Shown: positions 51,201 through 63,759, numbered from the stretch's first letter. The stretch is DNA of 64,000 nucleotides from Camarhynchus parvulus (GCF_901933205.1 NC_044601.1:44675376-44739375); one strand, 5' to 3'. Notes: generated by a model not told the origin, from the letters alone. A program made the numbers and translations.

Positions 51201-54200
51201 AGCATATTTTTAATTTTTCTTTTTTGCCTGATGTGAGTTCTCAGTTGTACATCTGATTCCAAATCATATATACTACTCAGAATATGAAAAACAAATTCAG
51301 GTTTTCCAAATTAATGTAGGAGCAGGATCAGTGGATTTTTTTCTGATCTTTTCATGCTATTTAAAATATATACAAATTCCTTTATTTTAGAAACATAGGT
51401 ATAAACATGAAGCTGCCCTTATTATTTAGGAAAAGCAAGGTAAAACTCCTGGTTTATCATGCATGGATGTGCTAGTGATACAAATTGACAACTGTTCCAA
51501 AGGTTGTAGTTAATTCTAAGGCAGGAAGAGACAAATAATCAGATCTAGTTTTATATAACCCACTCTTCTGGGACAGAGAGGGGTAAAATCATCCTGATAT
51601 TTTTTCTATATTAAGTAGAATTTAAATTGTGCAGGTGTGAGTCGGGATAATGATATACTCATATCATAATTTATTCATCCTGTACTTGAGAAACATTGAA
51701 ATTTCTGCTGGGGGTCAATCATTTCTGCTAAAGCAGGTTAGTAGAAGCCAAATATTTCGCTTTATAGATCACAGTTGACCTTCTGGTTTGTGCAAACTGA
51801 ATCCTTTGAAAACTAATGAAAACATTGTTCCAAGCACCTATTTGTCTGTATGTGTGTGTGGTTTCTGTATTTAGTGTTTAATGTTATACTTGAAAGATGA
51901 AAAGAACTATGGCTAATAATAAACTATATTTAGAAATTTCGGGAAAATTTTATACAGAATATATAATAGCTATTATTTATTGTTGCTGTGAGGCAAGTAT
52001 TAACTACAATTATCTTACAGTAGTTACAATAGTTATACTATTAGCTACAGCAGTTATACAGTTAGCTAGAACAACGTAAATACAGTTCAGATGCCAAATA
52101 TTTTTGTAATTCCTGCACACCTTTGAACACATCACAGCCATTATATGTGCATACTTGTACATATGCATTTGTCTGGCTTCACAGGCTTCAATTCTGCACC
52201 TCAGTCTTGAGTAAGGACTTGTATTTGCATGTTGCCATGGATGTGTATTAAGTCACTGTACACATTGTTCTCTGGGGTGCCTACTTTGCACCTCTTGTGT
52301 AGGTTACTAGCTTGGGAACAGCAGTGACCCAGCAACTGCTGTAAAAAAGTTCATTTCCCAGCCCAAGATGCTGGCAGTACCATGAGAGGAATGGAGCTGC
52401 TAGGTGGTACATGTTCTTTTAATCTTGAGTATATCTGGGTCAGAAGCTTGAAATTACCAGCTGAAGGACTGGTCTTTCTGCTTGCTTTGTCATAGGAAAA
52501 TGTGCTGGATAGAGAACCCTCTGTTTTGGAGTAGAAAGGTAGCAACTCCAAGTTTATAGCTATTTAAAGAAATAGGTAGATTATGTATGAAATTCTGTGT
52601 GTGTTCATCAGCTGTGAAGGAATTTAAGTCTTCTGTCTGAACAGTATTGAGTAGAAGTTCTTATGGTCATTTGTATACTGAGTGGAAATGGTTTTGTTTG
52701 CTTGCTTGCCTTTTAGAAAAAGAACATAAAATGTCACAAAACTTCATTCCTTGTTAAAACTTTTGCATTACCTGATATGCTCCATAACATATATAGTGAA
52801 ATAAAGTTCACAGTAAGCATCTCCTTGGTTTTCTAAGTCTGACATGACTTCATGGGGACATATTGGCATGCTTGTCTGTTAGAAGTTTTATGCAGTTTTC
52901 TTGGTGAAAAAAACCAAGAGTTCTGCTTCACTGAGTCTCCATGTTTCAGGTACTAAGTATGTAATGCAAGTAATGGAATTGTCTACAGACTCTTGCTGTA
53001 TGTGTTTTATTTTCAGATCAATATTTTAAAAATATTAAAGAAAAGCTAAAGAAAAATGGAATCATTCTCAGAAATGAATTAAAAAATTTGCTGCATTTAT
53101 GTCAGAATTCATCTGATGTGGAACTAGCCAGAAAAATTATTTACAGGTATTTTTAACAATCCAGGTAACTCTCTTTTCTGTTTTTATCTTTTTGCTTTAA
53201 TTAGATCATCCCAGGCTATGTCTGCAGTTGAGGTCTTGCCCTAATTGCAATATACATAGTTAATCCCTTAATTTAAGGCTGTATTTTTATTTAAATACTT
53301 TGGATCTTCCAACCCTTTAGAGACTCCCAGGTCAAAGGAGAGTTGAGCTATGGGGACAAAGTGGTGCCCTACAGTGTGGTGCACCAGAGAGAAAAATTAT
53401 CCCGCAGATGTGAGGCAGAGGTGTTCTGGGGCATCCCAGCCAAGACATGCCTGGTTATGACTGGCATGCAACCAATAGTCAGCAGCAGAAGGTTTTGTGA
53501 ATGAAAACTTTCCCATCAAGTACGATATAGGGACTATAAAGACAAAAGCTAAATGCTTTATGTTTTTGTTGAGCTACTGCTGCTGAAATAAACTGCTGCC
53601 ACTTCCTTTGCTGTTGTTCCATGAATAGAAGGTAAAGTTGCTCAGAATTTTCAAGGCAGAGATGCATTCTATTATTTATTCGATAAAGGTCACTTTATTG
53701 GTAATAAAAGAGATTATTTATTACCAGTTAATTTTTTTGTTTGATCAAAACAGTAATTTTCCTTAAAGTTGATTTTCTGTTATCTATATATCTTCAGCTG
53801 GTGCAGCTAGGAAAGTGTGCTTCAGTTATTGCACCTACAGATCTTGTTGTCTATTTAAAGCTGTTCTCCCTTGGCAAATTCCATGCCCTGTGTGATTAAT
53901 TTTTTAATCTTTCCCATAGGTACCATGAACAGAATAAAATCACAGCCTTGCATAATTTTAAATTTGGGCCACTCTTTATGAGACTGTGTTATGAGCTAGA
54001 CCTTGAAAGACCTGCAGTAGAACTTATCAAAGATCAGGTAATTCCCCTGTATATATAGTAAATATATTGTTGATCTTATTATTAGTCAGACATGAGTAAT
54101 GATATGCTACATATGAGCCTTGCATGAGCTGATAGACTTGAAGATGTGTTGCAGTAACAGAGATATCTATGACATTAATTTAGGTGTGCAGATTACATGG

Positions 54201-57200
54201 TTTTTTATTTTAGCATAGTAATTAAATATTAGTTTGATTGGTAACTTTATTTCTGTGTAACTGCATCATTTGAATAAAATTTGAATAAAAAGTATTGATG
54301 AAGAATAATTACTTAGATGAATACAGCTGATGCATGGTTTCCTGCATGTTGTGTTGCATTAAATCATTCTTGGAAATGAGCACTTGTAAGTTTTGCTGTG
54401 GTAGAACTCTGAAATTCCTTGGATTACTTGCACCAACCGGTTCACCCTGTTGCTCTGTACTTCAACACACTATAGAGGTGGTATGATACTCATCAGCTCA
54501 GAAATTTGGCCATTTTAGTGCTGAAGAAACTGAATGTCTTGTTTCTGAACATTTCTAAAATTCTGTGTGTGCTATTATGCAAGATAATAATCAGGTCCAG
54601 TGTGTGCTATAATGTTGTGACTTCAAAAATCTCTGGCAGCCAATGAAAATCTCGCTGATATTAATTCATTACAGCATGAGATATGTCTAGCCAGAAATGG
54701 GAGAAGTCTTGCTACTATTCTTAAGTTAGGCCTGTGTAAGAAAGTGTACATGTAGTTTCTATTATGGTTTGAGGTTTTTTAATTGAGATCTATATCATTA
54801 AGACAGGAACTGCTGTATTTGTAGTACATAGTAAGTGGTGGATACAGGCTGAGTACCGCTTCTCCAGATTCTGCTACAGAAACTCAGTACCTCTGATATA
54901 TTTTATTTGTCTATTCACAACATGCAGTGTTTAGTGTCCTAAAATTTAATTCCTTTCTCTTCTGGTACTGTTACCATCATCACTTATCCTCTTGTGCTGA
55001 TCATTTGATATTGTGATTAGCAAAAATTCATTCCATTTCATGGTGGTGGTACTTCACTCCAAAAGATACTGTTCATTAGCTGCAAACTGTCAGTGATTTC
55101 TGCTTCCATTGAGTTAGAGGTAATTTAAAAAAATAGGATAGTGGGACTCTCTGGGAGTTTTCTGTTTGTTTTTAGTGAGCTTTTGACCATAATGAATCAC
55201 TGGTATTTTAGACATCATTTGACAGAGAGACAGACAGGCAAGAAACCCAGAGAGTTAAATGCTGAACTTGTAAAATCAGACTTATTCCAGTAGGAAGACT
55301 TGTTAAATGCTGTACACAGTAAGACTCTTCACTGTCCTGATTTTTTTATGCTTGCTCTATTTTCTCTCCAGAATTTGCATGGTTTTTTCTCAGACAGTAC
55401 ATCATTCCATATTTTGATGACTATGTTGTTTAAAAAGGGCCATTTTGAAAGTAAGTACTGTATTTGCTAAGGCAAATTAATTTTGGGGAGGATGCTTCTC
55501 ACTGTAAGTGGTGCATGTATGTACATATATATATATGTATTGGCTGATTGGCTATGGTTTTAGATAGCCAAATATCATGTAAATAACTGTTGATGTGAAT
55601 TTGTTGCATTATAGTATGTAGTAAAAATGGAAGGGTGTATTTGTTTCATATTCCCCACAGAATTCTTGCCATTCAAGTTCCACAGAACTGTTGTTATCCA
55701 AGAGAGCTTTTTCCCCCCAAACCGTCTTCACTGAACTGTTACTTTTCTTTGCTTTGTTATTTCCCATAGCATTTTTTCTTCTCTATTGAAAACCTGGTTT
55801 ATGTGAGCTGGAATGTTAATTTCCTCAACGATTTTTTCTCCATTCTGCATTTGTGTCAGAGCAAGGAGGAGTACCTTTTTACCTGTGTCCTCTCTCAGAG
55901 TGGCTATTGCAGTGTAGAAGTCCAATGCTGCACATCAGTTTGGCCCTGTATGAAGACAAGGAGAAATCGTCTGACCTAACTTAAAAGACTTATCATGAAA
56001 AAGCCTTAAAGCTTTTCAAGTAAATCCCTTTATTTGATATTTGTTGAATACATTACAGCTGGTTTCTTAACATTTGGCAGATTTGAGTCCAGCTGTTGTC
56101 CTAAAAGTTGCAACTTGGCCACTGTAAAAGAAACCTAGATCAGCACCTAAACACAGAACCAGAGGACACAGTCTTAAGCTGCACCAAGGGAAATAGAGAT
56201 TGGATATTAGGAAAAAGTTTTTTACAGAATGGATGGTAAAGTATTGGAATGGTTTGTTTGGGGAGGTGGTGGAGTCACCATACCTGGGTGGGTTTAAAAA
56301 AGGATTGGATGTGGCACTTGGTGCCGTGGTCTAGTTGAGGTCTTAGGGCTGGATTGAACTCGATGATCTTGAAAGTCTCTTCCAACCAAGTGATTCTGTG
56401 ATCCTGTGATTCAGGATTGTGAAATGGACCATGTGAGTTAATGAGGAGATGCTATGTAGTTTGCCTACAGTGGTGGAAGCTTTCTGGGCAGTTAGGAACA
56501 ATGAGGGTGGCTTTTTCAAGTGTATAGAATTTAGTTTTAGATTTTCATATAAAAATAATGGAGGGATAAGGCCATGTGCTAGTGTAAACTGAAAACCTTC
56601 TTGCTAAATTGAAAGAGATCCAAATGACTGTGCATTAAACTTTTTCAATTTTTTTAATAACAAATTTCAGTTTGCATTCATATTTTCAAATAAACTTACT
56701 GAACTCATACCTTATTGACTTGTTTCTTCTTTTCAGTTATGAGAGGTACGGCCTTAAATTTATGAAGTGAGTAACACTAATATATTTTTGATAGGTGCTT
56801 TGGAAGTTCTGGTTGAAATGAAAAAACAAGGTATACCTTTCAACAAAGAAACCTATCTACTTGCAGTTGCAATATGCTATAAACTGGTAAGTATTATGAA
56901 TGAAGAAGTGTTTGAAATGCCTTCTCTATCTCTTCCTTTAGATTTTAAATTTTGGAATTTTTTTTTGGGTTTCCATAATTTCCCTGTCACCATTTTGTAT
57001 CTAGTGCAAGTATTTTAAACTTATATATGTAAGTCCTAAGGTGCTTCATGGTACATGATATGGTGTGCATACATTGTTTCCCATACAAACTAATGTGACA
57101 AAGCAAATCTCTAAAATGTTGCATGGACGTGAGCATTAAGAAACAAATGTAGTACAGCCTTTGATTACCTTAGAGTATTCTTTCTCTGTGATGTTTGCAT

Positions 57201-60200
57201 CTCTTCAGACAATATGCTGTCCTTCAGCCTCAGTATTGGTTTTATGGTCTCGTTTCCTTAAGGCATATACATAGGTTCTATTTGCCAGACATCCCCCATC
57301 CCTTTCTCCCCTCCCCCTACAAGCAGTCTTGTAATTTAATTTCTGTAATTGTACACAGATTTGGCAAGGAATAGAATTGTAATCTGTTCCCTACATGCCT
57401 GATGAAAAGGGACAGCTGAATGGAGAAAAGAAGTATAAGTGAATGCCTTTAGGTAAACAAACAGCCCCTTGAGCTTACCTGTATGTTTAGCTCAAAGAAA
57501 AAGAGCATGAGCATGGTAAGAAACTAGAATACATCAGTTATATGAGTGTCTGCTTAGAACTGTTTCCCTTTCATAGCAAGTGAGATCCCAGAACTTTTTT
57601 ATTTTGATCTTCCTCTCCAGATTTGAGTCAGTTTTGCAATACCCTTTTCCAGACCCCTCTCTGGGTCAGGAAAAGGGTATTGAAATTTTAATATGAATCT
57701 TTCCCAAACTTATTTGGAAACTCTTTTTCCATTTCCTCATCTTTTATAAAGACACTAGCTGGGGAAAAAATTATACCACTAGACAAAACTTTCTCAGGTT
57801 TCTCAGTTAACCATACAAGGAAACTGAGTGCAAATGTGATAACAAGGACATAGCCTAAAATGGTACCTCAGCAGCAGTTTATGTGGTTTTTCTGAAATTC
57901 TCGGTTCCAGTGAATTTAAGCTGCCTTTAGGCCTGCTGTACCTTCTTTCCTAAAATGTTTTCAAGTTTTTTTAACATGGCCTGCAATTAGAATGCTGATA
58001 TCCAAGGTATGTGCTACAGGAATAGGTTCTCAAGGCTTCTTTTTCTTCTACTTCTAGCCCTACATATACTTTCAATAGAGAATCTGGCCCATTATTACTG
58101 TTGATGAAAAGAGAGGGGGAGATGATTCTACTCTGTCAGCTGCTTGGGTTGAATAGTTACAATAAATTTGTGGGGCTTTTTCACTAAGATAAAATACTAT
58201 CAATAGGGAAGTAAGCTGTAGTAACCCTTTATGCACTAAATAGGATTAGGTGGAGCTCTTTTAAAAGCTTAATCTATTGACTCATCTCTTAGGAGGGGGA
58301 GGAGAAAAGGTGAAGCTCAAACTTGCTTTTTCTCATGACACAGGATAAGACATGTCAGAAAAAATCTTGAAATTAAGTATCTTAAAGATGTAGTACTCAA
58401 ATAATATAAATAACAGTGTTGGTATCATTAAAAGCTTTGCTGCATTTTTACCATTCTTGGTTTCTTTTGAATAACCCTGCCAGAGACCAGCACAGAAAAA
58501 TGTACAAGGCTTAAATTCAGATTATTTCCAGTGGATAAACAGAGGAATTAATGTTTAATCTTTGCACAAAGGTATCTTTGAAGTCAACTCTGAAACACTT
58601 CTGGGATGGTTTAAGTCTCTGTAAGGCACTGCCTTACTCTGAGGTAACAGCAGGAAAGAGCTACAGGCCTTTTGATGATAACAAAGTATTTATGTAATAA
58701 TAATCAATCTTCTGGTGGTCAAAATGTTTCTAAATTTTCAAGGAACATATTTTGAACCATATTTTGCAGGAAGACACTATGAATACTAGGAACAGAAATC
58801 AACACCAAATCTGAGGACTCTTATTCATATTGGTGGTACCAGTTGTTACAAAACATGCCTGCTGCCAGCTTTTAGGTTTGACAGATACTATTTTGTTTGG
58901 GGTCCAGTCAGTTCCACTTGTGATTTCCACTCTCCATTGGTTTGGAGAGTCAATAGTTTGAGAGGTAGCACACAGTTTAACTCATTGGCATTTAGTATCG
59001 CCTGTTGAAAATTCCCAACCATAATGGAAGCCTTCTGTGTTGAAAAAAAGCAGATGTCTAAGCTGTAATAATAGAATATATGCTTTGGAAGCATTTTTCA
59101 AGAATTAATCCTTAAGAGAGGCTAAAAATGGCTAAATGGTCAAATTAATTAGATTTCTTTAGTGGAATGGTACTTAACAGTTCAAGCTTAGAAAATGTTG
59201 ATTTTCAGTAACTATCTAATGTAGCTTTTATAATTAAGTAACAACAAAAATTAATCTTCCTTCCTGATTTACAAATTATTTGAAGGTGAAAATGAAAATA
59301 TCTGTTTGTTTAGGATACTGCTGGGGCTATTCCATCTGTTGCAGAAGCCCAAGTAGTTAGGGCAAGGTGTAGTTGTTAAAATAACAGAAGTTACTTTTAC
59401 CCTCCTGTGACCTCTGTCACTTTGAATGTCATATTTTTATGTTGTGTTTCTCAAAAAGAGCTGCACAGAATCTGCTTGGTTGGGTTCAGATACATATTGC
59501 CTTTGTGATTGTACAGTAAGTTGACTTCTGAATGCTTTCTGAATATGATGGCAGATGCTTATAGTCCTTTCAGGTAACTATAAAAACAAGCACAACTTCC
59601 TGTGATATTTCTATGCAGGGCAGCCCTGAGTCTTCCAAAATCTCTATGAGACTGCTTGAAGAAGCACAACTAAAAGGTGACGTGTTACCAATGCGAGTAT
59701 ACTGCTTTGCAATGGCAGCTGCTCTCAAGCAGGTATGGTCTCTTTGGTTTCAATTGTGCCTGGGTCTCTGTAGAGAGATACTCTCTAGTTTTGTTGTAGA
59801 CAGGTAGTGAAAGGAAGCTAACATGAAGAAAGCATAACTATGTAATAGCTTCAAGTATTGGAACTTTTAGTCTCCTGAAATTGTAGGATTATACAAATTG
59901 AATATGGAAGTTTGTAAATGCAAACATATATCTTGAGTGTAATGCACATATATTTTGTGATAATACTATCTAGAACATTGAAAAATTACAGAGTTAGGCC
60001 AACAGGTTAGGTGTCACCATGGATCTAGTCCTGCAGATACTGCTACTTAGTGGTAATTTCCATTAAATAGAATTAAGATGATAATTTAAAGTATTTGCGC
60101 AATCATCTCTTTTAAATGTTTGTCTTGGGAGGCAGACTCAAGGGCTTTGATATGTATTTCAGTACTGCCAGGGGGGTGGAATTTCTCCACAATATGTTTC

Positions 60201-63200
60201 TGCCTGGGGGAGTTTTGCTATATCTCATATGCCTAAGTACTGGTATGAAGAGGCTCTGACACAGTGCAGGGTGAAAAGGGGAGCAGGAGAATAACTGTTA
60301 GGAAATTCTAAAGTTTGGAACAAATTTTGGATTTCCTCTGCCATTAATTTGTGTATGCAGATTGGGTATGTCCTGAACCTTCTCTGTTTCATGTTAAAAT
60401 AGAGGTCAGAGACACTGGAAATGCTATAAATTTGGTCTTACTCACAAATTTGGATGAATGGAGTAGAATTGTTAAAAGTTTCTATGCACTCTGTGGTCTT
60501 TTTCACCCCGTCTGTGTGAATGGAGACACTGAAAAATAGCATCACTGAAATAAATTTATTCATGTGTACAATGGCATGATAAAATTCTTGTTTTGCAAAT
60601 GGAATAATGGTCCACATTACATTTAATTGTTTTTTAAGCTGAATGAATTTTGACAGCACTCTTTGCTGTAAGAAAGATGTTTCTTGATCCCAAGTAACAT
60701 TACTTGGTCTAGTAAATGTCAGTGTAACATTTAATGTCTATTGAAATCAGTTGATGACATAGATACAGTGTTGTAAATATGTATGTCCAAAAGGTTAGAA
60801 GGGCTGGGCAGGATAAATACACAGACTAACATATGCTGCACTTCATTACTCTGACATGTGTTGAATGGAGCATGTGTCTAAACCTTCCATCTTTTAGGTG
60901 ATCTCATGCTCAGTGGTGGTTATATGTGACAGACAGACACAGTACTCAAGAGCCAGATGACACAGGAACTCCAGCGTGGGGTATTCCTTTTGCAGGCTGG
61001 GTGCTGTTTGGTGTCTATGGGTCTTGGTAAAGGGGTTCTAGATGGCACATTGTGATTTATTGAAGAGTTGTGAAGGACTGTTGTTTTTCTGTCATTGTGC
61101 AGGTTTCTGACACGTATGTGACTATTTTTATATTGTTTATGATTCCTTCCCAGAATGATGTAGCACAAGCCAAATTTTACTGTTCCCAGATAATGAGCCC
61201 AGAGAACAAACTATACAATAATCTTAAAGTAAGTATGCTTACCTTGTATTAAAATTTTGCAGAGTATGCTACGCTGGCCAATAAACTCCCAAGTGCAAAG
61301 TAACAGAAGACCAGCCTCTTACTAGCACAGGCATGTGTTGGTAGTGTTGCCGAGCTTGTTTTTGAGCCAACAGACAATTTTTGTCAGTTGGATGACTTAC
61401 ATTCTGAACTGTTAACGATCTCCACCCACTTTTTAAAATCACTTCCTGCCATAGGTGGGAGTGTAAAGTAGACCAATCCTACATGTGTGAGTGTAGACCC
61501 ATGAACGACTTCTAGCTATGATTTTTGCTTTCTAGCTCCAAAAGATTTTAAAAACCCAGCTCTAAGTAAATGGTCTGCCCACTTTAGGCCTCCTTCAGCC
61601 CTGCACACCATTTCCACGTGTGTACATAGAACAATTTTTTTCTTTAGTTGTGCAGTCTACAATCTGAGAGAAAGTCTGCATGTGCATGTGTAAGTGACCT
61701 CTAAACTATGGTAAAAACCACTTTATTCAAGAACAGGTAGTGCAGCTCCATCAGAGGAGCTCTGCTTCTAGCCTCACCCTTCCTTTCCAGGTCCCACCTG
61801 GTAAAAAACCCCAAACATTTGAAGAAATTGATCATTCCATCTCTTTCTTTGCAACAGATGGATTTTTTCTTAGTGCACTGTCTGGAAATGAATTTTACCC
61901 AGCTTTGCTTCATGTCTTCCTCAAACGCTTTTGTAAAAATTAACATTCTTATGATATGTACTGTTTGTGTTGTTTGATTTTATTTTATTTTTAAGGTCCT
62001 TGTCCAGCTCAGATCTGGTTTGCTAAAAGAAGTGATAAATACATTAGAGGCAGCAGTGGAAGTAGATACACCTCCCTTTGTGAAAAGAACTGAGTTTTCT
62101 GAGCAGGTGGTAAGTACACAGTGATGAGAGAAGGTTCATGGCACTGGGCTGAGCCATGACAGTGGTGGCTCACCTACAGAACTTCAGGTGCCTGAGTTCA
62201 CCCTGCTCTAGTTGTTTGGGTTCTGGTGTATGCCGAGGCCAAAGCAGCTGGCTGGCTTCCTCTGCTCTTGATCAAAACACTTAGCTGTTAGCTTCATTTT
62301 TTATTTTGGATCTTACTTCTAGAAGCTCATGTTTCATCTGAATGCAGGTGACACTTTCCTTGGTGGCGTTAAAGGATTTAATCCCTTGCCTCCTATGCTG
62401 TTTTCATTTCATGTGAAATGAGAATAAAGTTTCTGGTAACAGTGATATTGTTAGATTGGTGATATATGAAAGACCTATAATACTATACAGGAAAGTGTGA
62501 TAAGGGAAATAGTAGCTTTGCTGCTTAACTATATGTTACTGTGAAAACTGGTTTTTACAGCCTTGAAGAATAAGAAGGCTTCCTCCAGAACACACACGAA
62601 GCCCTTCTCAGTTTGTCAGCATTTCTGCTGCTTTTTCTGAAGCTTTTTTAGTATTTAATTTTGGATATGCCTATAGAGCAAGACATTTTAAGACTGTGTT
62701 AATAATTAAGTACTTAGTCTTTCACTGCTGCATATTAAACAAAATTAATATGCAAAATAATAAATATTAGGAGAAGGGGAGGGCCAACCTTTCAAAATAT
62801 AGCCCATATATATTAACTGCTGTGTTGAAAAGAAATTATTTAAGCAGCATTTTGTTTTGTAAAGTCATTGCAATAAACATTGCATGTGTTAGTGTTGTAT
62901 TTTGACTTTTTTTGGGAAATATTTAGCTGCCAAAAGAAGACTAAGCATTAGTCCTAGCTGCCCCTTTCCACAAGAGTTTATTGATAATAATATTTTTAAG
63001 GGATTTACCTAACATTTGAGCTCATACTCTTGTGTATGGCAAACAGAACTTCTCAGTATTCTATAGTCTGAATTTTATGGATTTGTACTGTACTGTGCAT
63101 TTACGAAGATACATCATAATAATTAAAATTGTGCTGATCTGGAAAGTAGATTCCAGGAAGCAATTATGTTTCCCGGATTTAAATAGAAAATAATTGTGTT

Positions 63201-63703
63201 TGTCTGTACTAAGACTGAAAATAGGATTGTACAACTCTGAGGAAGTTTTAAATCTAATAAACTCTCTTTAATAGATAACCAGTGCCTTTCCACCATTTTG
63301 TGGTGATGCATAATGTACTTTTCATAAAATCATCATCTTATGAGTCATTGCCTTAGCCACCTATCTTACACTGTGTGCTTTTTTTTTTTACTGTGAGTTA
63401 TTGCTTTTCTTCAGTGTGGTGGTAGAATGAGAGCTCCACTTGCTGAACTGTAACAACATGTCATTTTCTCTTCCTTAGCTGGCTGCAGTCAGGGAAAAGA
63501 TGGAAGAGAGCCCTGACCTTTCTGTCAAATTAGGAAATATTTACACGAAACTACAAGCTTCGGGACAGATAACCATGTGCACACTGGAAGACATGCTTTT
63601 CCAGATTCCTAGTTCAAAGAAGACCACTGCAAAGCTTTTAAATCAGAAACAATTGGGCTGTCAGGGTACTAATCCACTTTGGTCAAATCTGTTGTTAGGA
63701 TAG
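48174..63703 (+). CDS. PTCD2: PTCD2, pentatricopeptide repeat domain protein 2 (10 coding exons)
   Basis: This is a mitochondrial PPR protein; the mouse gene is linked to processing of cytochrome b mRNA. Coding exons: 48174-48279, 50678-50770, 53017-53146, 53920-54037, 55372-55450, 56795-56886, 59619-59732, 61154-61228, 61996-62109, 63479-63703. All introns are GT-AG and all phases agree, giving 381 residues (human about 388). The Arg/Ala-rich N-terminus (about 1-36) looks like a mitochondrial presequence. [19 protein letters not shown] follows, and PPR units occupy roughly 150-210 ([20 protein letters not shown] then [12 protein letters not shown]). Strong recalled similarity to human PTCD2 and the head-to-head position with MRPS27 support the call. 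An upstream in-frame ATG at 48099 would add 25 residues; 48174 is preferred because it gives the human-like presequence length. Confidence 0.95.
48365..48425. promoter_or_regulatory. Inverted pair of ZNF143/THAP11-type sites
   Basis: Plus strand 48365-48383 reads ACTGCAGCTCCCGGCAGGC. The reverse complement of 48407-48425 reads ACTACAGCTCCCGTCAGGC. The arms agree at 17 of 19 positions and are 23 bp apart. The second arm fits the promoter motif ACTAYRNNNCCCR exactly; the first differs by one base. They lie about 265-325 bp upstream of the MRPS27 start codon. Confidence 0.55.
48560..48935 (-). mobile_element. CR1 LINE 3' fragment, antisense to PTCD2
   Basis: The plus strand carries the reverse complement of the CR1 3' end in order: ATCACATAATGGCCTGGCTT, GGAAGGGACATTAAATATCA, ACACTTCCCACTAGACCACA, AGCCTGGCCCTGAGC, CACTGTCTCACCACCCTCCC, AGTAAAGAATTTCTTC, CATTCCCACTTGTCCTA. 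It sits in PTCD2 intron 1, right at the edge of the CpG island. Ends are approximate. Confidence 0.9.
48957..48979. repeat. (AAAC)5 short tandem repeat
   Basis: Five AAAC-type units just past the CR1 fragment in PTCD2 intron 1. Confidence 0.85.
50678..50770 (+). CDS. PTCD2: PTCD2 coding exon 2
   Basis: 93 nt, acceptor TTATGGCAG, donor AAAG|GTATAC. It encodes [19 protein letters not shown] then [11 protein letters not shown]; the first base pair completes Gly from exon 1. Confidence 0.94.
50771..53016 (+). other. PTCD2 intron 2
   Basis: 2.2 kb, AT-rich. No recognisable feature. Confidence 0.7.
53017..53146 (+). CDS. PTCD2: PTCD2 coding exon 3
   Basis: 130 nt, acceptor TTATTTTCAG, donor TACAG|GTATTT. 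It encodes [20 protein letters not shown] then [19 protein letters not shown], closely resembling human PTCD2. Confidence 0.95.
53147..53919 (+). other. PTCD2 intron 3
   Basis: 773 bp. No recognisable feature. Confidence 0.75.
53920..54037 (+). CDS. PTCD2: PTCD2 coding exon 4
   Basis: 118 nt, acceptor TTCCCATAG, donor TCAG|GTAATT. It encodes [20 protein letters not shown] then [19 protein letters not shown]. The FKFGPLF block is highly conserved. Confidence 0.95.
54038..55371 (+). other. PTCD2 intron 4
   Basis: 1.3 kb. No recognisable feature. Confidence 0.75.
55372..55450 (+). CDS. PTCD2: PTCD2 coding exon 5 (PPR motif)
   Basis: 79 nt, acceptor TCTCTCCAG, donor GAAA|GTAAGT. It encodes [20 protein letters not shown] then KKGHFE, the first helix and turn of a PPR unit. 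Confidence 0.95.
55728..55925 (-). other. Coding-like open frame, unidentified (possible gene or element relic)
   Basis: The minus strand gives 65 codons of balanced, hydrophilic composition (including [20 protein letters not shown]) and then a TGA. The frame stays open for roughly 30 codons past that stop. It has no ATG start at its head. I cannot name the family. It may be a relic of an inserted element or a chance frame. Confidence 0.15.
56146..56413 (+). mobile_element. CR1 LINE 3' fragment, sense to PTCD2
   Basis: CR1 3' region blocks lie in sense order: CAGAACCAGAGGACACAGTC, GATTGGATATTAGGAAAAAG, GGGAGGTGGTGGAGTCACCA, TGGCACTTGGTGCCGTGGTC, GGATTGAACTCGATGATCTT and CTCTTCCAACCAAGTGATTC, ending with two TGATTCTGTG-like 8-mers. 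It is a 5'-truncated copy in PTCD2 intron 5. Confidence 0.92.
56795..56886 (+). CDS. PTCD2: PTCD2 coding exon 6 (PPR motif)
   Basis: 92 nt, acceptor TTTTTGATAG, donor AACTG|GTAAGT. It encodes [20 protein letters not shown] then [10 protein letters not shown], the second PPR helix and the start of the next unit. Confidence 0.95.
56887..59618 (+). other. PTCD2 intron 6
   Basis: 2.7 kb, AT-rich. No recognisable feature. Confidence 0.7.
59619..59732 (+). CDS. PTCD2: PTCD2 coding exon 7
   Basis: 114 nt, both ends phase 0; acceptor TTTCTATGCAG, donor AGCAG|GTATGG. It encodes [20 protein letters not shown] then [18 protein letters not shown]. Confidence 0.95.
59733..61153 (+). other. PTCD2 intron 7
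   Basis: 1.4 kb. No recognisable feature. Confidence 0.75.
61154..61228 (+). CDS. PTCD2: PTCD2 coding exon 8
   Basis: 75 nt, both ends phase 0; acceptor TCCTTCCCAG, donor TTAAA|GTAAGT. It encodes [19 protein letters not shown] then LYNNLK, a further PPR-like helix pair. Confidence 0.94.
61229..61995 (+). other. PTCD2 intron 8
   Basis: 767 bp. No recognisable feature. Confidence 0.75.
61996..62109 (+). CDS. PTCD2: PTCD2 coding exon 9
   Basis: 114 nt, both ends phase 0; acceptor ATTTTTAAG, donor AGGTG|GTAAGT. It encodes [20 protein letters not shown] then [18 protein letters not shown]. Confidence 0.94.
62110..63478 (+). other. PTCD2 intron 9
   Basis: 1.4 kb. No recognisable feature. Confidence 0.75.
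63479..63703 (+). CDS. PTCD2: PTCD2 last coding exon 10 with stop codon
   Basis: 225 nt including the TAG stop; acceptor TTCTCTTCCTTAG. It encodes [20 protein letters not shown], then [20 protein letters not shown], then a less conserved tail ending SNLLLG. Confidence 0.95.
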   Translation: MAAVREKMEESPDLSVKLGNIYTKLQASGQITMCTLEDMLFQIPSSKKTTAKLLNQKQLGCQGTNPLWSNLLLG

Positions 63704-63759
63704 CTCAGTATTTGATGTCAAACTGATTTGCTGATGGCATCTCTTATAATCCAGGTTCA

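Larger units (their letters stand above)
55451..56794 (+). other. PTCD2 intron 5
   Basis: 1.3 kb. It contains a CR1 3' fragment (56146-56413) and an unrecognised, coding-like minus-strand open frame (55728-55925). Confidence 0.7.
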
